A stretch of DNA of 46,116 bases from positions 1 through 46,116 of the forward strand of contig JAFYHN010000042.1 of NCBI GenBank assembly GCA_017539165.1, given 5' to 3'. The notes beneath the pieces were generated by a model. That model did no database searches and was not told where the DNA came from. It saw nothing but the letters and a program-made list of their open reading frames with translations. The translations under genes and the position numbers were made by a program. Positions 1 to 8,512 of the stretch are shown in pieces. Position 1 is the first letter of the stretch. Every line of letters begins with the position of its first letter. The stretch comes from Eubacterium sp. (GTDB lineage Bacteria; Bacillota; Clostridia; Lachnospirales; Lachnospiraceae).

Positions 1-140
1 CGGACTAATCTCTATGTTAGATTACTACACCGAAAGGTGTGTTACTTGTTAAGTTGATTGAACCGCCGTGTACCGAACGGTACGCACGGTGGTGTGAGAG
101 GTCGGAATTTCTCAATTAAGAGAAATTCCTCCTACTCGAT
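1..140 (+). mobile_element. Group IIC intron, 3' end (domains V and VI)
   Basis: This is the 3' terminal part of a group II intron that begins outside the window. Domain V is the stem starting at about 61 (ACCGCCGTGTAC), with the CGAA loop and the return strand GTACGCACGGTGGT. It is followed by GTGAGAGG and a domain VI stem with arms GGAATTTCTC and GAGAAATTCC. The end CTACTCGAT fits the AY 3' consensus, so I place the junction near 140. Domain V closely resembles, from memory, that of the Oceanobacillus iheyensis class IIC intron. The reverse transcriptase ORF would lie to the left. Confidence 0.85.
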
Positions 141-169
141 TTTCTGAAAAACATTTTATATTATCTAGC

Positions 170-199
170 ATGTCGTTCACAAACTCGTTATGTCGTTCA
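170..199. promoter_or_regulatory. Direct repeat, possible LytTR-type operator
   Basis: The 10-base word ATGTCGTTCA occurs at 170-179 and again at 190-199, exactly 20 bases apart, upstream of the ABC exporter operon. Direct repeats about two helical turns apart are typical of LytTR-family response regulators, which often control ABC exporters in Firmicutes. No LytTR gene is in the window, so the assignment rests only on repeat geometry and position. Confidence 0.4.
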
Positions 200-268
200 T
201 AAAAAAACAGTTGAAAAAATGTCCTTGTAGGTTTGAAATATAGAAAGCGACTGAAGGGAGAAAAGCAG

Positions 269-1126
269 ATGTCAATCATAGTAAAGAATTTGTCAAAGAA
301 TTATAACGGCGGAAAAGTAAAAGCACTTAAGGATATAAGTATGGAGATTCCTGAGGGGACATTTGGATTGCTGGGCGAGAATGGTGCCGGAAAAAGCAGT
401 CTTCTTAGGATAATGGCTACAGTTTCGGTAATGGATAAAGGTGAGGTAACGTATGATGACCAGGATATAGTTAAGAATACCGGAAGTGTTCGTAACATGA
501 TGGGATATCTGCCTCAGAAGTTTGACTTTTTTGAGAAGCTGACTGTTTATGAGATGTTAGAATATATTGCCCTGTTAAAGGGTATGAAGAATTGCAGAGA
601 AGAGATATTAGAACTGATAGAGGAATTCAACCTTAAAGATAAGGAGAAGGTTCCAATTTGTAAGTTATCTGGAGGCATGAAACAGAGGGTGGCGATAGCA
701 CAGTCACTATTGGGTGATCCAAAGTATGTTATCTTAGATGAACCGACAGTAGGACTTGATCCGACGGAAAGATTAAGATTTAGAAATATACTGAACAGAA
801 GACGTAAAAAGACTAATATGATCATATCTACTCATATAATATCTGACGTTGATATGCTGTGTGAGAATGTGGGGATTATGAAGGCCGGAGAGATGATCTT
901 TTGTGGCTCTGTTAAAGATGTGTTGAAAAAGGTTGAAAATAAAATCTTTGTAGAAGAGACTTCTGATGATCATGAAATAAAAGAAGATGATTATCACAGA
1001 ATCATATCGGTTACCAGAAAATCGAAAGGGCTTGAGATCAGGTATGCTGCTGAAAGCGGAGCAAATCCGGTTGCACCGACTCTTGAGGATGCATACTTTT
1101 ATATGATGAATATAGATAGAGGATAA
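269..1126 (+). CDS. ABC transporter ATP-binding protein (exporter type)
   Basis: This is the ATPase subunit that would energise the membrane proteins encoded next. Walker A is GENGAGKSS, the signature is LSGGMKQRVAIAQ, Walker B is YVILDEPTVGLDP and the switch histidine lies in IISTHI. The product is about 285 residues, with a C-terminal tail usual for drug or peptide exporter ATPases. An in-frame TTG at 233 would extend the protein, but ATG 269 has AAGGGAG eight bases upstream and starts just before the conserved domain. It forms an operon with the two following genes (gaps of 4 bases). The substrate is unknown; a bacitracin- or lantibiotic-type exporter is possible. Confidence 0.9.
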   Translation: MSIIVKNLSKNYNGGKVKALKDISMEIPEGTFGLLGENGAGKSSLLRIMATVSVMDKGEVTYDDQDIVKNTGSVRNMMGYLPQKFDFFEKLTVYEMLEYIALLKGMKNCREEILELIEEFNLKDKEKVPICKLSGGMKQRVAIAQSLLGDPKYVILDEPTVGLDPTERLRFRNILNRRRKKTNMIISTHIISDVDMLCENVGIMKAGEMIFCGSVKDVLKKVENKIFVEETSDDHEIKEDDYHRIISVTRKSKGLEIRYAAESGANPVAPTLEDAYFYMMNIDRG

Positions 1127-1130
1127 AGTA

Positions 1131-2561
1131 GTGAAGGATATTTTGAAAAAAACCGGAAGGATTATAGAGACAGAGATTTTTCATAACAGGGTATTATATG
1201 TGTTGGTCAATATCTGCATACTGACTTTGGTAGTTTGTCTTCAGCTGGGGGATATAACTATGCAGATAACTGGGAACTACACTATAGTAATATGGATTGC
1301 CATAAATGTTTATCTGATATTTCAGATATTTATGAAGGACAACAGAGAGCATATTCTCTGTATCTGCAAAATGAATAATAAAGAAAGGTATCTGTTTCTG
1401 ATCATTCTTGGTATTAAGGCGAATCTTGTTTGGTTTTTGGTTTTGTTTGGACAGCTGATATTTGTTTTTCATGCAAAAATATTAAATGCTTTGGTAATAT
1501 CTTTGGTGCAGTTTTTGTATGCTATCAGCTTAGGGGCATTCTGTTCCGGAATTAGAATTAAAGGATTTGGATTATTTTGTATCGGTGTGTTGGGTATATA
1601 TAACTTCATCTGTTGTAATCCATATGACTACGATGCTGCGAGTCATTTTTTCTTTATAAGTGAATCTGTATTTACAGTTAATAAGTTGAACTTGGAAAGT
1701 ATGATGAATACTCTGATCCTGACAGTGGTATGGTTTGTTCTTGCATATCTTGCGGTGAGGATCAGTGCTGGAAAAAGCAAGAAAGCAGTTTTAGGAGTGG
1801 TATGTCTGTTTCTGGTTGTTTACTCGGGATATCTTATAGGTTCATCGATATATAACCAAAATAATCAGAAACAGTTATGTAGCAAAAAAATAGGGAACCT
1901 TGTGGTTGATGCTAAGGGATTATCGGAAAAAGAATTCGAAGATATGGTTGTGATTCTGGATAAAACAGAGGATAGGATCAGTCATGTTATGGGAACGGAA
2001 GATCAGAAAAAGACTTATACTATTCAGGCAAACTATCTTCCGGAGATCCTATGGATGATAAAAAATGATAAAGTAATAGACCTTAGTATTGAAAAAAACG
2101 GTGGACAGATCAATGTATTGTCACCCAATATGGTGTATTACGATAATCCCGACTTGTTGGAGAGTTTTCTGGATTATCTGATTTTGCAAATGAGTACTTA
2201 TAATGATGATTATTACAAGAGTAAATATACAAGACATTTGATGGATGGTTATGCGATAGGCATTCAGGAAGAGATTGTGAAGAGTATCGGGATAAAGAGT
2301 GCGGAAGAGGTATATCTAAGTGAACGGCAAGAAAATGATGAGATGATGAAACTGCCGATGACAGAATATAATTTTATTAAAAGAATATCTTATCTGATCT
2401 ATATGAATCATCCTGACTTGGTCAGACCACTATATGAGAGTGTATATAACGGAGATATTTCTTCGGATGAAGAATTTGTAGATCTGTTAAAAACAGAATA
2501 TGAGGAAATCTATAAGGATCAGATGGTAGAGGATATATTGGACAGGGTTTTTAAGGAGTAA
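1131..2561 (+). CDS. ABC exporter membrane subunit with a large extracytoplasmic C-terminal domain
   Basis: A 476-residue membrane protein starting at GTG, four bases after the ATPase gene. About seven hydrophobic segments lie between residues 22 and 237 (roughly 22-38, 50-68, 88-113, 118-140, 145-162, 192-212, 219-237). The last 235 residues are hydrophilic and probably outside the cell. Within them, RHLMDGYAIGIQEEI (368-382) looks a little like the second half of a gluzincin peptidase active site (the W-x-x-E-G-x-A element), but Asp replaces the expected Glu and no HExxH precedes it. Read as the permease half of the exporter. Any peptidase-like fold would be catalytically dead and is speculative. 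Confidence 0.7.
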   Translation: MKDILKKTGRIIETEIFHNRVLYVLVNICILTLVVCLQLGDITMQITGNYTIVIWIAINVYLIFQIFMKDNREHILCICKMNNKERYLFLIILGIKANLVWFLVLFGQLIFVFHAKILNALVISLVQFLYAISLGAFCSGIRIKGFGLFCIGVLGIYNFICCNPYDYDAASHFFFISESVFTVNKLNLESMMNTLILTVVWFVLAYLAVRISAGKSKKAVLGVVCLFLVVYSGYLIGSSIYNQNNQKQLCSKKIGNLVVDAKGLSEKEFEDMVVILDKTEDRISHVMGTEDQKKTYTIQANYLPEILWMIKNDKVIDLSIEKNGGQINVLSPNMVYYDNPDLLESFLDYLILQMSTYNDDYYKSKYTRHLMDGYAIGIQEEIVKSIGIKSAEEVYLSERQENDEMMKLPMTEYNFIKRISYLIYMNHPDLVRPLYESVYNGDISSDEEFVDLLKTEYEEIYKDQMVEDILDRVFKE

Positions 2562-2565
2562 ACGG

Positions 2566-3273
2566 ATGCGATTTAAGAGAGACATTTTCCCTAAATGTAC
2601 AATATTAAAAAGAAATATATTGTTTTGGATTTTTGGTTTGATAATCTTTATTGTTCTGCCTGTGGCAGATAATAAGTCATACCTATTGATAAAAAACTAT
2701 GAACAGAATATATACCGTCTTCTTTTCCAGCAGGTATTTATTGTGTTTTTCAGTGCGGTATTTGTACATTTCTTATTTTATGAGAAGGAACTAAAGTCGA
2801 TAAAAGAATACAAGATCATATATACGCTGAATATAAAAAATGAGATCTATTCTTATTTTTTTGCAGGAATGATCTCTTTTGGAATCCTCTTCTTAAGCGG
2901 TCAGATAATAGGGACAGTGATCAATTTAGTGCTTGGAGGAAAGATTTTTCCGATTCTTTTGGGGGCAAATATATTGGTTGTTTCTTTGGAATATGCGACT
3001 GCTGTGCTTCTCCTTATGGGACTCAGGCTTTTGTTTATAAAAGATATAGTTGTGTATGGAATATTATATGTGGTGATATTTATATCAATGATGACCAATA
3101 ATGTCTTTGTAAGTATGCCTTTATCGATAAATATTCTGGGCGTCGGAAATCAGGAATATTATGTGGATTTTCGCCCTGGATTATGGATCGGAAGACTGGT
3201 TTTATTATCTATATCCGTGGTCGTATTTAAGCTCGGAATATATAAATTTGAAAAGAATATTTATACTTCTTAA
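2566..3273 (+). CDS. Polytopic membrane protein, third gene of ABC exporter operon
   Basis: A 235-residue protein with about six hydrophobic segments and no recognised domain. It starts four bases after the previous stop, with AAGGAG placed inside the end of the upstream gene, so it is probably translationally coupled. Its size and topology suit a second ABC-2-type permease subunit forming a heteromeric channel with the preceding protein and the ATPase. I see no catalytic motif. The membrane topology is visible; the role is inferred from the operon. Confidence 0.65.
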   Translation: MRFKRDIFPKCTILKRNILFWIFGLIIFIVLPVADNKSYLLIKNYEQNIYRLLFQQVFIVFFSAVFVHFLFYEKELKSIKEYKIIYTLNIKNEIYSYFFAGMISFGILFLSGQIIGTVINLVLGGKIFPILLGANILVVSLEYATAVLLLMGLRLLFIKDIVVYGILYVVIFISMMTNNVFVSMPLSINILGVGNQEYYVDFRPGLWIGRLVLLSISVVVFKLGIYKFEKNIYTS

Positions 3274-3319
3274 AAATCCAACATATATCTAAAAAAGGTT
3301 ATATAGAAGTGAAATGCAA

Positions 3320-3350
3320 CGAAACGTATAATTAAATCATCGAAAACGTA
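3320..3350. promoter_or_regulatory. Possible promoter and operator repeats before sugar ABC operon
   Basis: TATAAT at 3327-3332 is a good -10 element, but there is no convincing -35. ACGAAACGTA (3319-3328) and TCGAAAACGTA (3340-3350) form an imperfect direct repeat about 21 bases apart that flanks the -10. This geometry would suit an AraC- or LacI-type regulator. No regulator gene is adjacent, so the call is weak. Confidence 0.3.
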
Positions 3351-3380
3351 GAAAATCTTATGGAGATAGGAGATACGAAA

Positions 3381-4838
3381 ATGAGAAGATTTAACAAAGT
3401 AGTTGCATGTGCTTTAACACTTGCAATGTCTGCAAGCGCAGCTGTTGGATGCGGCTCAGCAGATAATTCAACATCAGAAGAAAGTGGTACAACAACAGCC
3501 ACTGCAGTAGAAGAAAAAACAGAATCAGAAACAGAGGCGACAGAAACTAATTCAGGTTCAGGAGCGGGATCGGTTTACATGCTCAACTTTAAACCTGAGA
3601 CGGATGAGGCTTGGCAGCAGCTTGCTTCAGACTATAAGGCTGAAACAGGAGTTGAAGTTACAGTTCTTACAGCAGCTGACGGGCAGTATAATACAACTCT
3701 TCAGTCTGAGATGGCTAAGGAGTCTGCGCCTACTATCTTTAATGTCGGAAATTCATCAGCAGCCCAGACATGGGATGACTATACATATGATATGTCCGGC
3801 ACAGATCTTTATTCACATCTTACAGATAAATCTCTTGTCGTAACATATAATGGAAAAACAGCAGCTGTAGCAAACTGTTACGAAGCATACGGAATCATCT
3901 ATAACAAGAAGATTATAAGTGATTACGCTACAATGGACGGAGCAGTTATCAAATCTGTTGATGAGATCAACAGCCTTGATAAGCTTGAGGCGGTAGCTAA
4001 GGATATCAACGACAGGGTTGATGAGATAAATGACCAGTTTGGTTATGAGCTTACAGAAGCTTTTGCATCGGCAGGCCTTGATGATGGTTCTTCATGGAGA
4101 TTCTCAGGACATCTTGCAAATCTCCCTCTTTACTATGAGTTCAAGGATGATGGTGCTGATCTTATCGCAGGAGAAGCTGAGATAGATGGTACATATCTTG
4201 ATAACTTCAAGAGAGTATGGGATATGTATGTTGGAACATCTGCAGCAGATCCTAAGACACTTAACTCAGGTTCTTACAATGCAGAAACAGAGTTTGGTAT
4301 GGAAGAGGCAGTATTCTATCAGAATGGTGACTGGGAGTTCAGCCCTCTTACAAATGCAGAGAATGGTTACCTTGTAACAGCTGAAGATATCGGAATGCTT
4401 CCTATATACTTCGGTGTTGATGATGCTAACGAAGGTCTCTGTGTAGGTACAGAGAATTATTGGGCAATCAATGCTAAGGCTGATCAGGCAGATATCGATG
4501 CATCTCTTGATTTCCTTACATGGTGCATTACATCAGACGAAGGTCGTGATGCTATAACAAATACTATGGGACTTGCAGCTCCTTATGATACATTTTCAGG
4601 TGAATTCGAAACACAGAACGTATTTAAGAAAGATGCTAACAAGCTTATGTCAGATGGAAAGACATCAGTTGCATGGTCATTCAATGCTACACCTAATGTA
4701 GATGATTGGAGATCAGGAGTAGTATCTGCACTTACAGCCTACACAGATGGCTCAGGTGATTGGGATGCTGTAAAGGATGCATTTGCATCAGGATGGGCTG
4801 AGCAGTGGAAACTTGCTCAGGAAGCTCAGGCAGAGTAG
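3381..4838 (+). CDS. Carbohydrate ABC transporter substrate-binding lipoprotein
   Basis: An extracellular sugar-binding protein of solute-binding family 1 (MalE-like), about 485 residues. The signal peptide ends in a lipobox with the lipidated cysteine at residue 24 (SAAVGC), followed by a Ser/Thr/Glu-rich linker. The mature part has the usual two-lobed features, including an NYWAINAKA stretch and a later GLAAPYDTF segment. An upstream in-frame ATG at 3360 is less likely: AGGAG lies eight bases before ATG 3381 and the signal peptide starts there. It is followed by two permease genes. No ATPase is encoded nearby, so a shared MsmX-like ATPase elsewhere is expected. The sugar is not predictable from sequence alone. 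Confidence 0.9.
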   Translation: MRRFNKVVACALTLAMSASAAVGCGSADNSTSEESGTTTATAVEEKTESETEATETNSGSGAGSVYMLNFKPETDEAWQQLASDYKAETGVEVTVLTAADGQYNTTLQSEMAKESAPTIFNVGNSSAAQTWDDYTYDMSGTDLYSHLTDKSLVVTYNGKTAAVANCYEAYGIIYNKKIISDYATMDGAVIKSVDEINSLDKLEAVAKDINDRVDEINDQFGYELTEAFASAGLDDGSSWRFSGHLANLPLYYEFKDDGADLIAGEAEIDGTYLDNFKRVWDMYVGTSAADPKTLNSGSYNAETEFGMEEAVFYQNGDWEFSPLTNAENGYLVTAEDIGMLPIYFGVDDANEGLCVGTENYWAINAKADQADIDASLDFLTWCITSDEGRDAITNTMGLAAPYDTFSGEFETQNVFKKDANKLMSDGKTSVAWSFNATPNVDDWRSGVVSALTAYTDGSGDWDAVKDAFASGWAEQWKLAQEAQAE

Positions 4839-4859
4839 ACACCTTAAACGTATGAAAAA

Positions 4860-4892
4860 GATGACAGTGGAAATCTGATTTCCGCTGTCATC
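4860..4892. repeat. Intercistronic hairpin, diverged copy of the dispersed hairpin family
   Basis: A 15-base arm at 4860-4874 (GATGACAGTGGAAAT) pairs with 4878-4892 around a CTG loop, with one G-U pair. No T run follows, and the permease gene lies 23 bases on. It probably protects or attenuates mRNA so that the binding protein is made in excess over the permeases. The core is very close to the hairpins at 37771, 40169 and 41876. Confidence 0.8.
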
Positions 4893-4915
4893 ATTAAGAT
4901 AGAGAGGAAAGTAAG

Positions 4916-5770
4916 ATGGAAAAGGCTACAAAAAAATACTGGCCCATATTTGTATTTCCAACTATGGCAGCATTTTTTATAGGTTTCATAATACCTTTTT
5001 TATACGGAATATTTTTGTCATTCTGCAAGTTTACAACTGTTGTTGACTGGAAGTGGGTTGGCGTTAAGAATTATACCAAGATATTTGTTGTAAACGGAAA
5101 GGTTGATACCAATTTCCTGCATTCTCTTTGGTACACATCTCTTTTCACGGCAGTTACAGTTGTTATCATTAATGTTTTTTCATTTGCTGTTGCTTTGCTT
5201 CTTACAAAAGGAATCAAGGGAACAAATGTTTTCAGAACGGTATTCTTTATGCCTAACCTTATAGGTGGTATCGTACTCAGTTATATCTGGCTGATGATAT
5301 TCAACAGTGTTCTTCAGAATTATTCACAGACTATAGTAAGTACACAGTGGCATGCTTTCTGGGGAATGGTAATCGTAGTGGCATGGCAGCAGATAGGATA
5401 TATGATGGTAATCTATATCGCTGGAATCCAGAATATTCCTCTTGATGTTATAGAGGCGGCAAGAATCGATGGTGCCAATAGATGGCAGCTTCTTACAAAG
5501 GTAAAGATTCCGATGCTGATGCCTACCATCACGATATGTACTTTCCTTACATTGACAAATGGATTCAAGTTATTTGATCAGAACTTTGCACTTACCGGTG
5601 GTAATCCGGGGAAAGCAAGTCAGCTTCTGGCGCTGAATATATATGATACTATGTACGGTTCAACAGGCTGGCAGGGTGTAGGTCAGGCTAAAGCGGTAAT
5701 ATTCTTTATTCTGGTTGCTGTTATATCACTGATTCAGAATAAGATTACCACAAGTAAGGAGGCTGATTAA
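4916..5770 (+). CDS. Carbohydrate ABC transporter permease (MalF/UgpA type)
   Basis: A 284-residue inner-membrane permease with six predicted membrane segments. The cytoplasmic EAA loop that docks the ATPase is clear: EAARIDGANRWQLLTKVKIP. GAGAGG lies before ATG 4916. It is the first permease of the pair, next to the upstream binding protein and the second permease two bases downstream. It imports the sugar captured by the lipoprotein at 3381 and perhaps the one at 6781. Confidence 0.93.
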   Translation: MEKATKKYWPIFVFPTMAAFFIGFIIPFLYGIFLSFCKFTTVVDWKWVGVKNYTKIFVVNGKVDTNFLHSLWYTSLFTAVTVVIINVFSFAVALLLTKGIKGTNVFRTVFFMPNLIGGIVLSYIWLMIFNSVLQNYSQTIVSTQWHAFWGMVIVVAWQQIGYMMVIYIAGIQNIPLDVIEAARIDGANRWQLLTKVKIPMLMPTITICTFLTLTNGFKLFDQNFALTGGNPGKASQLLALNIYDTMYGSTGWQGVGQAKAVIFFILVAVISLIQNKITTSKEAD

Positions 5771-5771
5771 A

Positions 5772-6674
5772 ATGTCTGAAATAAAGAATACCTATCCTTT
5801 AAGTAAAAAGAAAAAGTCAGGTGTTACGACAGTTCTCCTGGGAATCCTGTCGCTGGCCTGGATAGCACCGATACTGGTCGTAATCCTTAATTCATTTAAG
5901 AAAAAAGCTTATATATTTAAGAGCCCATTCGGTATTAGTTCTAAACCTTTATCAGCGGGTTTTGATATGTGGCAAAAGGGAATAAGCAGGGCAATGGCCG
6001 GGATGCTTAACTATAAAAATGCCCTTAAAAAAACTGATATGCTTCAGTGTTTTGGGTGGTCGCTGTTTATCACAGTTGGTTCGGTTGTTCTTATAATATT
6101 ATGCACATCTATGTGCGCATGGTATATCACTAGAGTGAAGAATAAGATAACTCATGCTATCTATATAGCCTGCCTCTTCTCTATGATAGTTCCGTTCCAG
6201 ATGGTAATGTTTACGCTCTCAAAATTCTCTAACATTCTTCATCTGGGGAATCCATTTGGTATTATCATTGTGTACCTTGGATTCGGAGCGGGACTTGCGG
6301 TATTCATGTTTACGGGATTTGTAAAAAGTATACCGATAGAGATCGAGGAGGCTGCGTATATTGATGGCTGCAGTCCTATACAGACTTACTTCAGAGTTGT
6401 CTTTCCGATATTGAAACCAACTGCGATTACAGTTGCCATACTTGAAGCAATGTGGATATGGAACGATTATCTTCTTCCAAGTCTTGTTCTGAATGTGAAT
6501 AAATACAGGACCATTCCAATAGCAATACAGTATCTGAAACAGAGTCATGGCCAGATTGACTGGGGTGCAATGATGGCGGCACTGGTTATGGCAATCGTTC
6601 CGATAGTTGCATTCTATATGGCTTGTCAGAAGAGCATAATCGAAGGCGTAACCGCAGGTGCGATAAAGGGATAG
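5772..6674 (+). CDS. Carbohydrate ABC transporter permease (MalG type)
   Basis: A 300-residue permease with six membrane segments and an EAA loop, EEAAYIDGCSPIQTYFR, followed by VVFPILKP. The N-terminus is lysine-rich (KKKKSG) and probably cytoplasmic. A strong AAGGAGG lies at the end of the preceding permease gene, two bases upstream, so the two are coupled. It makes the second half of the membrane channel. Confidence 0.93.
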   Translation: MSEIKNTYPLSKKKKSGVTTVLLGILSLAWIAPILVVILNSFKKKAYIFKSPFGISSKPLSAGFDMWQKGISRAMAGMLNYKNALKKTDMLQCFGWSLFITVGSVVLIILCTSMCAWYITRVKNKITHAIYIACLFSMIVPFQMVMFTLSKFSNILHLGNPFGIIIVYLGFGAGLAVFMFTGFVKSIPIEIEEAAYIDGCSPIQTYFRVVFPILKPTAITVAILEAMWIWNDYLLPSLVLNVNKYRTIPIAIQYLKQSHGQIDWGAMMAALVMAIVPIVAFYMACQKSIIEGVTAGAIKG

Positions 6675-6709
6675 GTAGTACTAAAACTTCTTTTAAATTA
6701 CTCACAAAT

Positions 6710-6743
6710 AAGGTACAATCGATAGTAAATATCGTTGTACCTT
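6710..6743 (+). terminator. Stem-loop after sugar permease operon
   Basis: AAGGTACAATCGATA (6710-6724) pairs with TATCGTTGTACCTT (6730-6743) around GTAAA, with one bulged base. The T run is poor, so it may be a weak terminator allowing read-through to the second binding-protein gene, or a processing stem. Confidence 0.5.
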
Positions 6744-6780
6744 ATTGACGTTTAAGAAAATGAAAAGATAGGATAATTAA

Positions 6781-8481
6781 TTGAAAAAGAAAGCTATTAT
6801 ATTAATATTTTTATTTATTCTTTCTCTGTGTGGATGTGAGAAAGGTACAACTTCAAATTCAGAGAATATTTCGACTGAAGAATATGACAGGATGATGCAG
6901 GATGCTGCGACGACTCCATACGGAAAGTATCCGGAAACAATCTACTATACTTTGGGGAAAGTTACCGGAGAGAATAATTCCAATCTTCCGTCTGGTGACA
7001 CATATGAGAACAATGAATATACCAGATATCTTCTGGACAAGATAAATGTCCAGAATGAGGATGACTTTGAGGGAAATGAGTATTCGGATTATGATAAGCT
7101 GGCAGAGATGGCCATAAAGACCAGAAATATTCCGGATATCATGGTTGTCAGTGATTATGACACGCTCAAGGATGTAGTTGAGGCGGGACTTGTGGAAGAT
7201 CTGACAGATGCGTATGAGAGATGTGCAACTCCCACTATCAGAAATATATATGAGAGTTATGGTGATGAAGTTCTCGGGACGGCTACATTTGACGGACGGC
7301 TCATGGCTATTCCTGAAACGAGTATATCTTCGGGACCGAGTCTTATCTGGCTAAGAAAAGACTGGATGAATATTCTCGGACTAAAGGATCCGGAGACGTT
7401 GAATGATGTTATCGAGATTGTCAGGGCATTTGTTGAAAAGGATCCGGGAAAGAATGGAAAAGGTAACACGGTAGGTCTGGTCTGCGATGAGGAGCTGACG
7501 GGAGATACGGGTTACAGTTATGAATACCAGCTTGATATGATATTTGCAAGTATGGGTGCATTTCCTAAACAGTGGATCGAACGTAATGGAGAGATCGTGT
7601 ATGGTTCGGTTCAGCCGGAAGCAAGGATGGCGCTCCTCAAGATTCATGCTTTATATGATGAAGGAATACTGGATGATCATTTTCTGTTCAGGACTACGAA
7701 CAACATTATCGAACTTGTTGAAAATGGCCAGTGTGGTTCTTTTTTTGGACCATGGTGGGCGCCGAATAATCCGCTGATGGATGCAGCTGCGAATGATCCT
7801 TCTGCTGACTGGAAACCTTATCTTGTTTCGACTGATGATAAAGTTGGAGGGAAGGTGAGTTATGCTTCTCAGAAAACTACTGGAAAGTATGTTGTCGTTA
7901 GAAAGGGATATGAGCATCCGGAGATTGCAGTAAAGATTATAAGCGTTTTGTTCGATTATGCCAGATATGAGGCAAATGATGCTGAAGGAATAAAAAGGTA
8001 CTTTGAGCTGAATGTTGATCCGACTGCCAGACCGCTGGCGATAAATGTTGATTATAAAGATGCACTAAGCAGGTGCTATAAAGATATAACTGCTGTGATG
8101 AACGGCGAAAAAGACGAGTCTGAGCTTCCAATCCTGGAGGATTCATATTACAATGTATGTAAGGATTATGATCGTATACAGGAACATACTCCTCAGGAAT
8201 GGGCGGCTTATACATCACGTATAACGGCGCTCAAGATTATTTCCGATGCAGAGTCTGCTGGAAGACTTGATCTTGTAGATTCGCTGTACTTCGGTGAGAC
8301 AGCTACTATGAAGACGGACTGGTGGAAGCTTCGGGAATATGAGAAGGAAACATATCTTCAGATAGTAACTGGAGATAAGAATATAAGTTCTTTTGATGTG
8401 TTTGTTAAGAAGTGGAAGTCCAGTGGAGGAACTCAGATAATGGAAGAAGTAAGGGATGAACTTGGGGCGGCAGATAAATAG
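6781..8481 (+). CDS. Extracellular solute-binding lipoprotein, large (LipO/LplA-like)
   Basis: A 566-residue lipoprotein starting at TTG, with AGGA seven bases upstream. The signal peptide ends at Cys19 (LSLCGC). Its length and segments such as MVVSDYDTLKDVVEAGLVED and SLIWLRKDWMNILGL fit the 500-560-residue LipO/LplA branch of family 1 binding proteins, often linked to complex polysaccharide fragments. Members usually sit beside their own LplB/YtcP permeases; here no such pair follows. It may use the permeases at 4916-6674, which lie about 100 bases upstream, or may act as a surface sensor. The start codon is certain only from the signal peptide. Confidence 0.85.
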   Translation: MKKKAIILIFLFILSLCGCEKGTTSNSENISTEEYDRMMQDAATTPYGKYPETIYYTLGKVTGENNSNLPSGDTYENNEYTRYLLDKINVQNEDDFEGNEYSDYDKLAEMAIKTRNIPDIMVVSDYDTLKDVVEAGLVEDLTDAYERCATPTIRNIYESYGDEVLGTATFDGRLMAIPETSISSGPSLIWLRKDWMNILGLKDPETLNDVIEIVRAFVEKDPGKNGKGNTVGLVCDEELTGDTGYSYEYQLDMIFASMGAFPKQWIERNGEIVYGSVQPEARMALLKIHALYDEGILDDHFLFRTTNNIIELVENGQCGSFFGPWWAPNNPLMDAAANDPSADWKPYLVSTDDKVGGKVSYASQKTTGKYVVVRKGYEHPEIAVKIISVLFDYARYEANDAEGIKRYFELNVDPTARPLAINVDYKDALSRCYKDITAVMNGEKDESELPILEDSYYNVCKDYDRIQEHTPQEWAAYTSRITALKIISDAESAGRLDLVDSLYFGETATMKTDWWKLREYEKETYLQIVTGDKNISSFDVFVKKWKSSGGTQIMEEVRDELGAADK

Positions 8482-8512
8482 TCATCTACTATGATGGATA
8501 AAGGAGTTAGGT

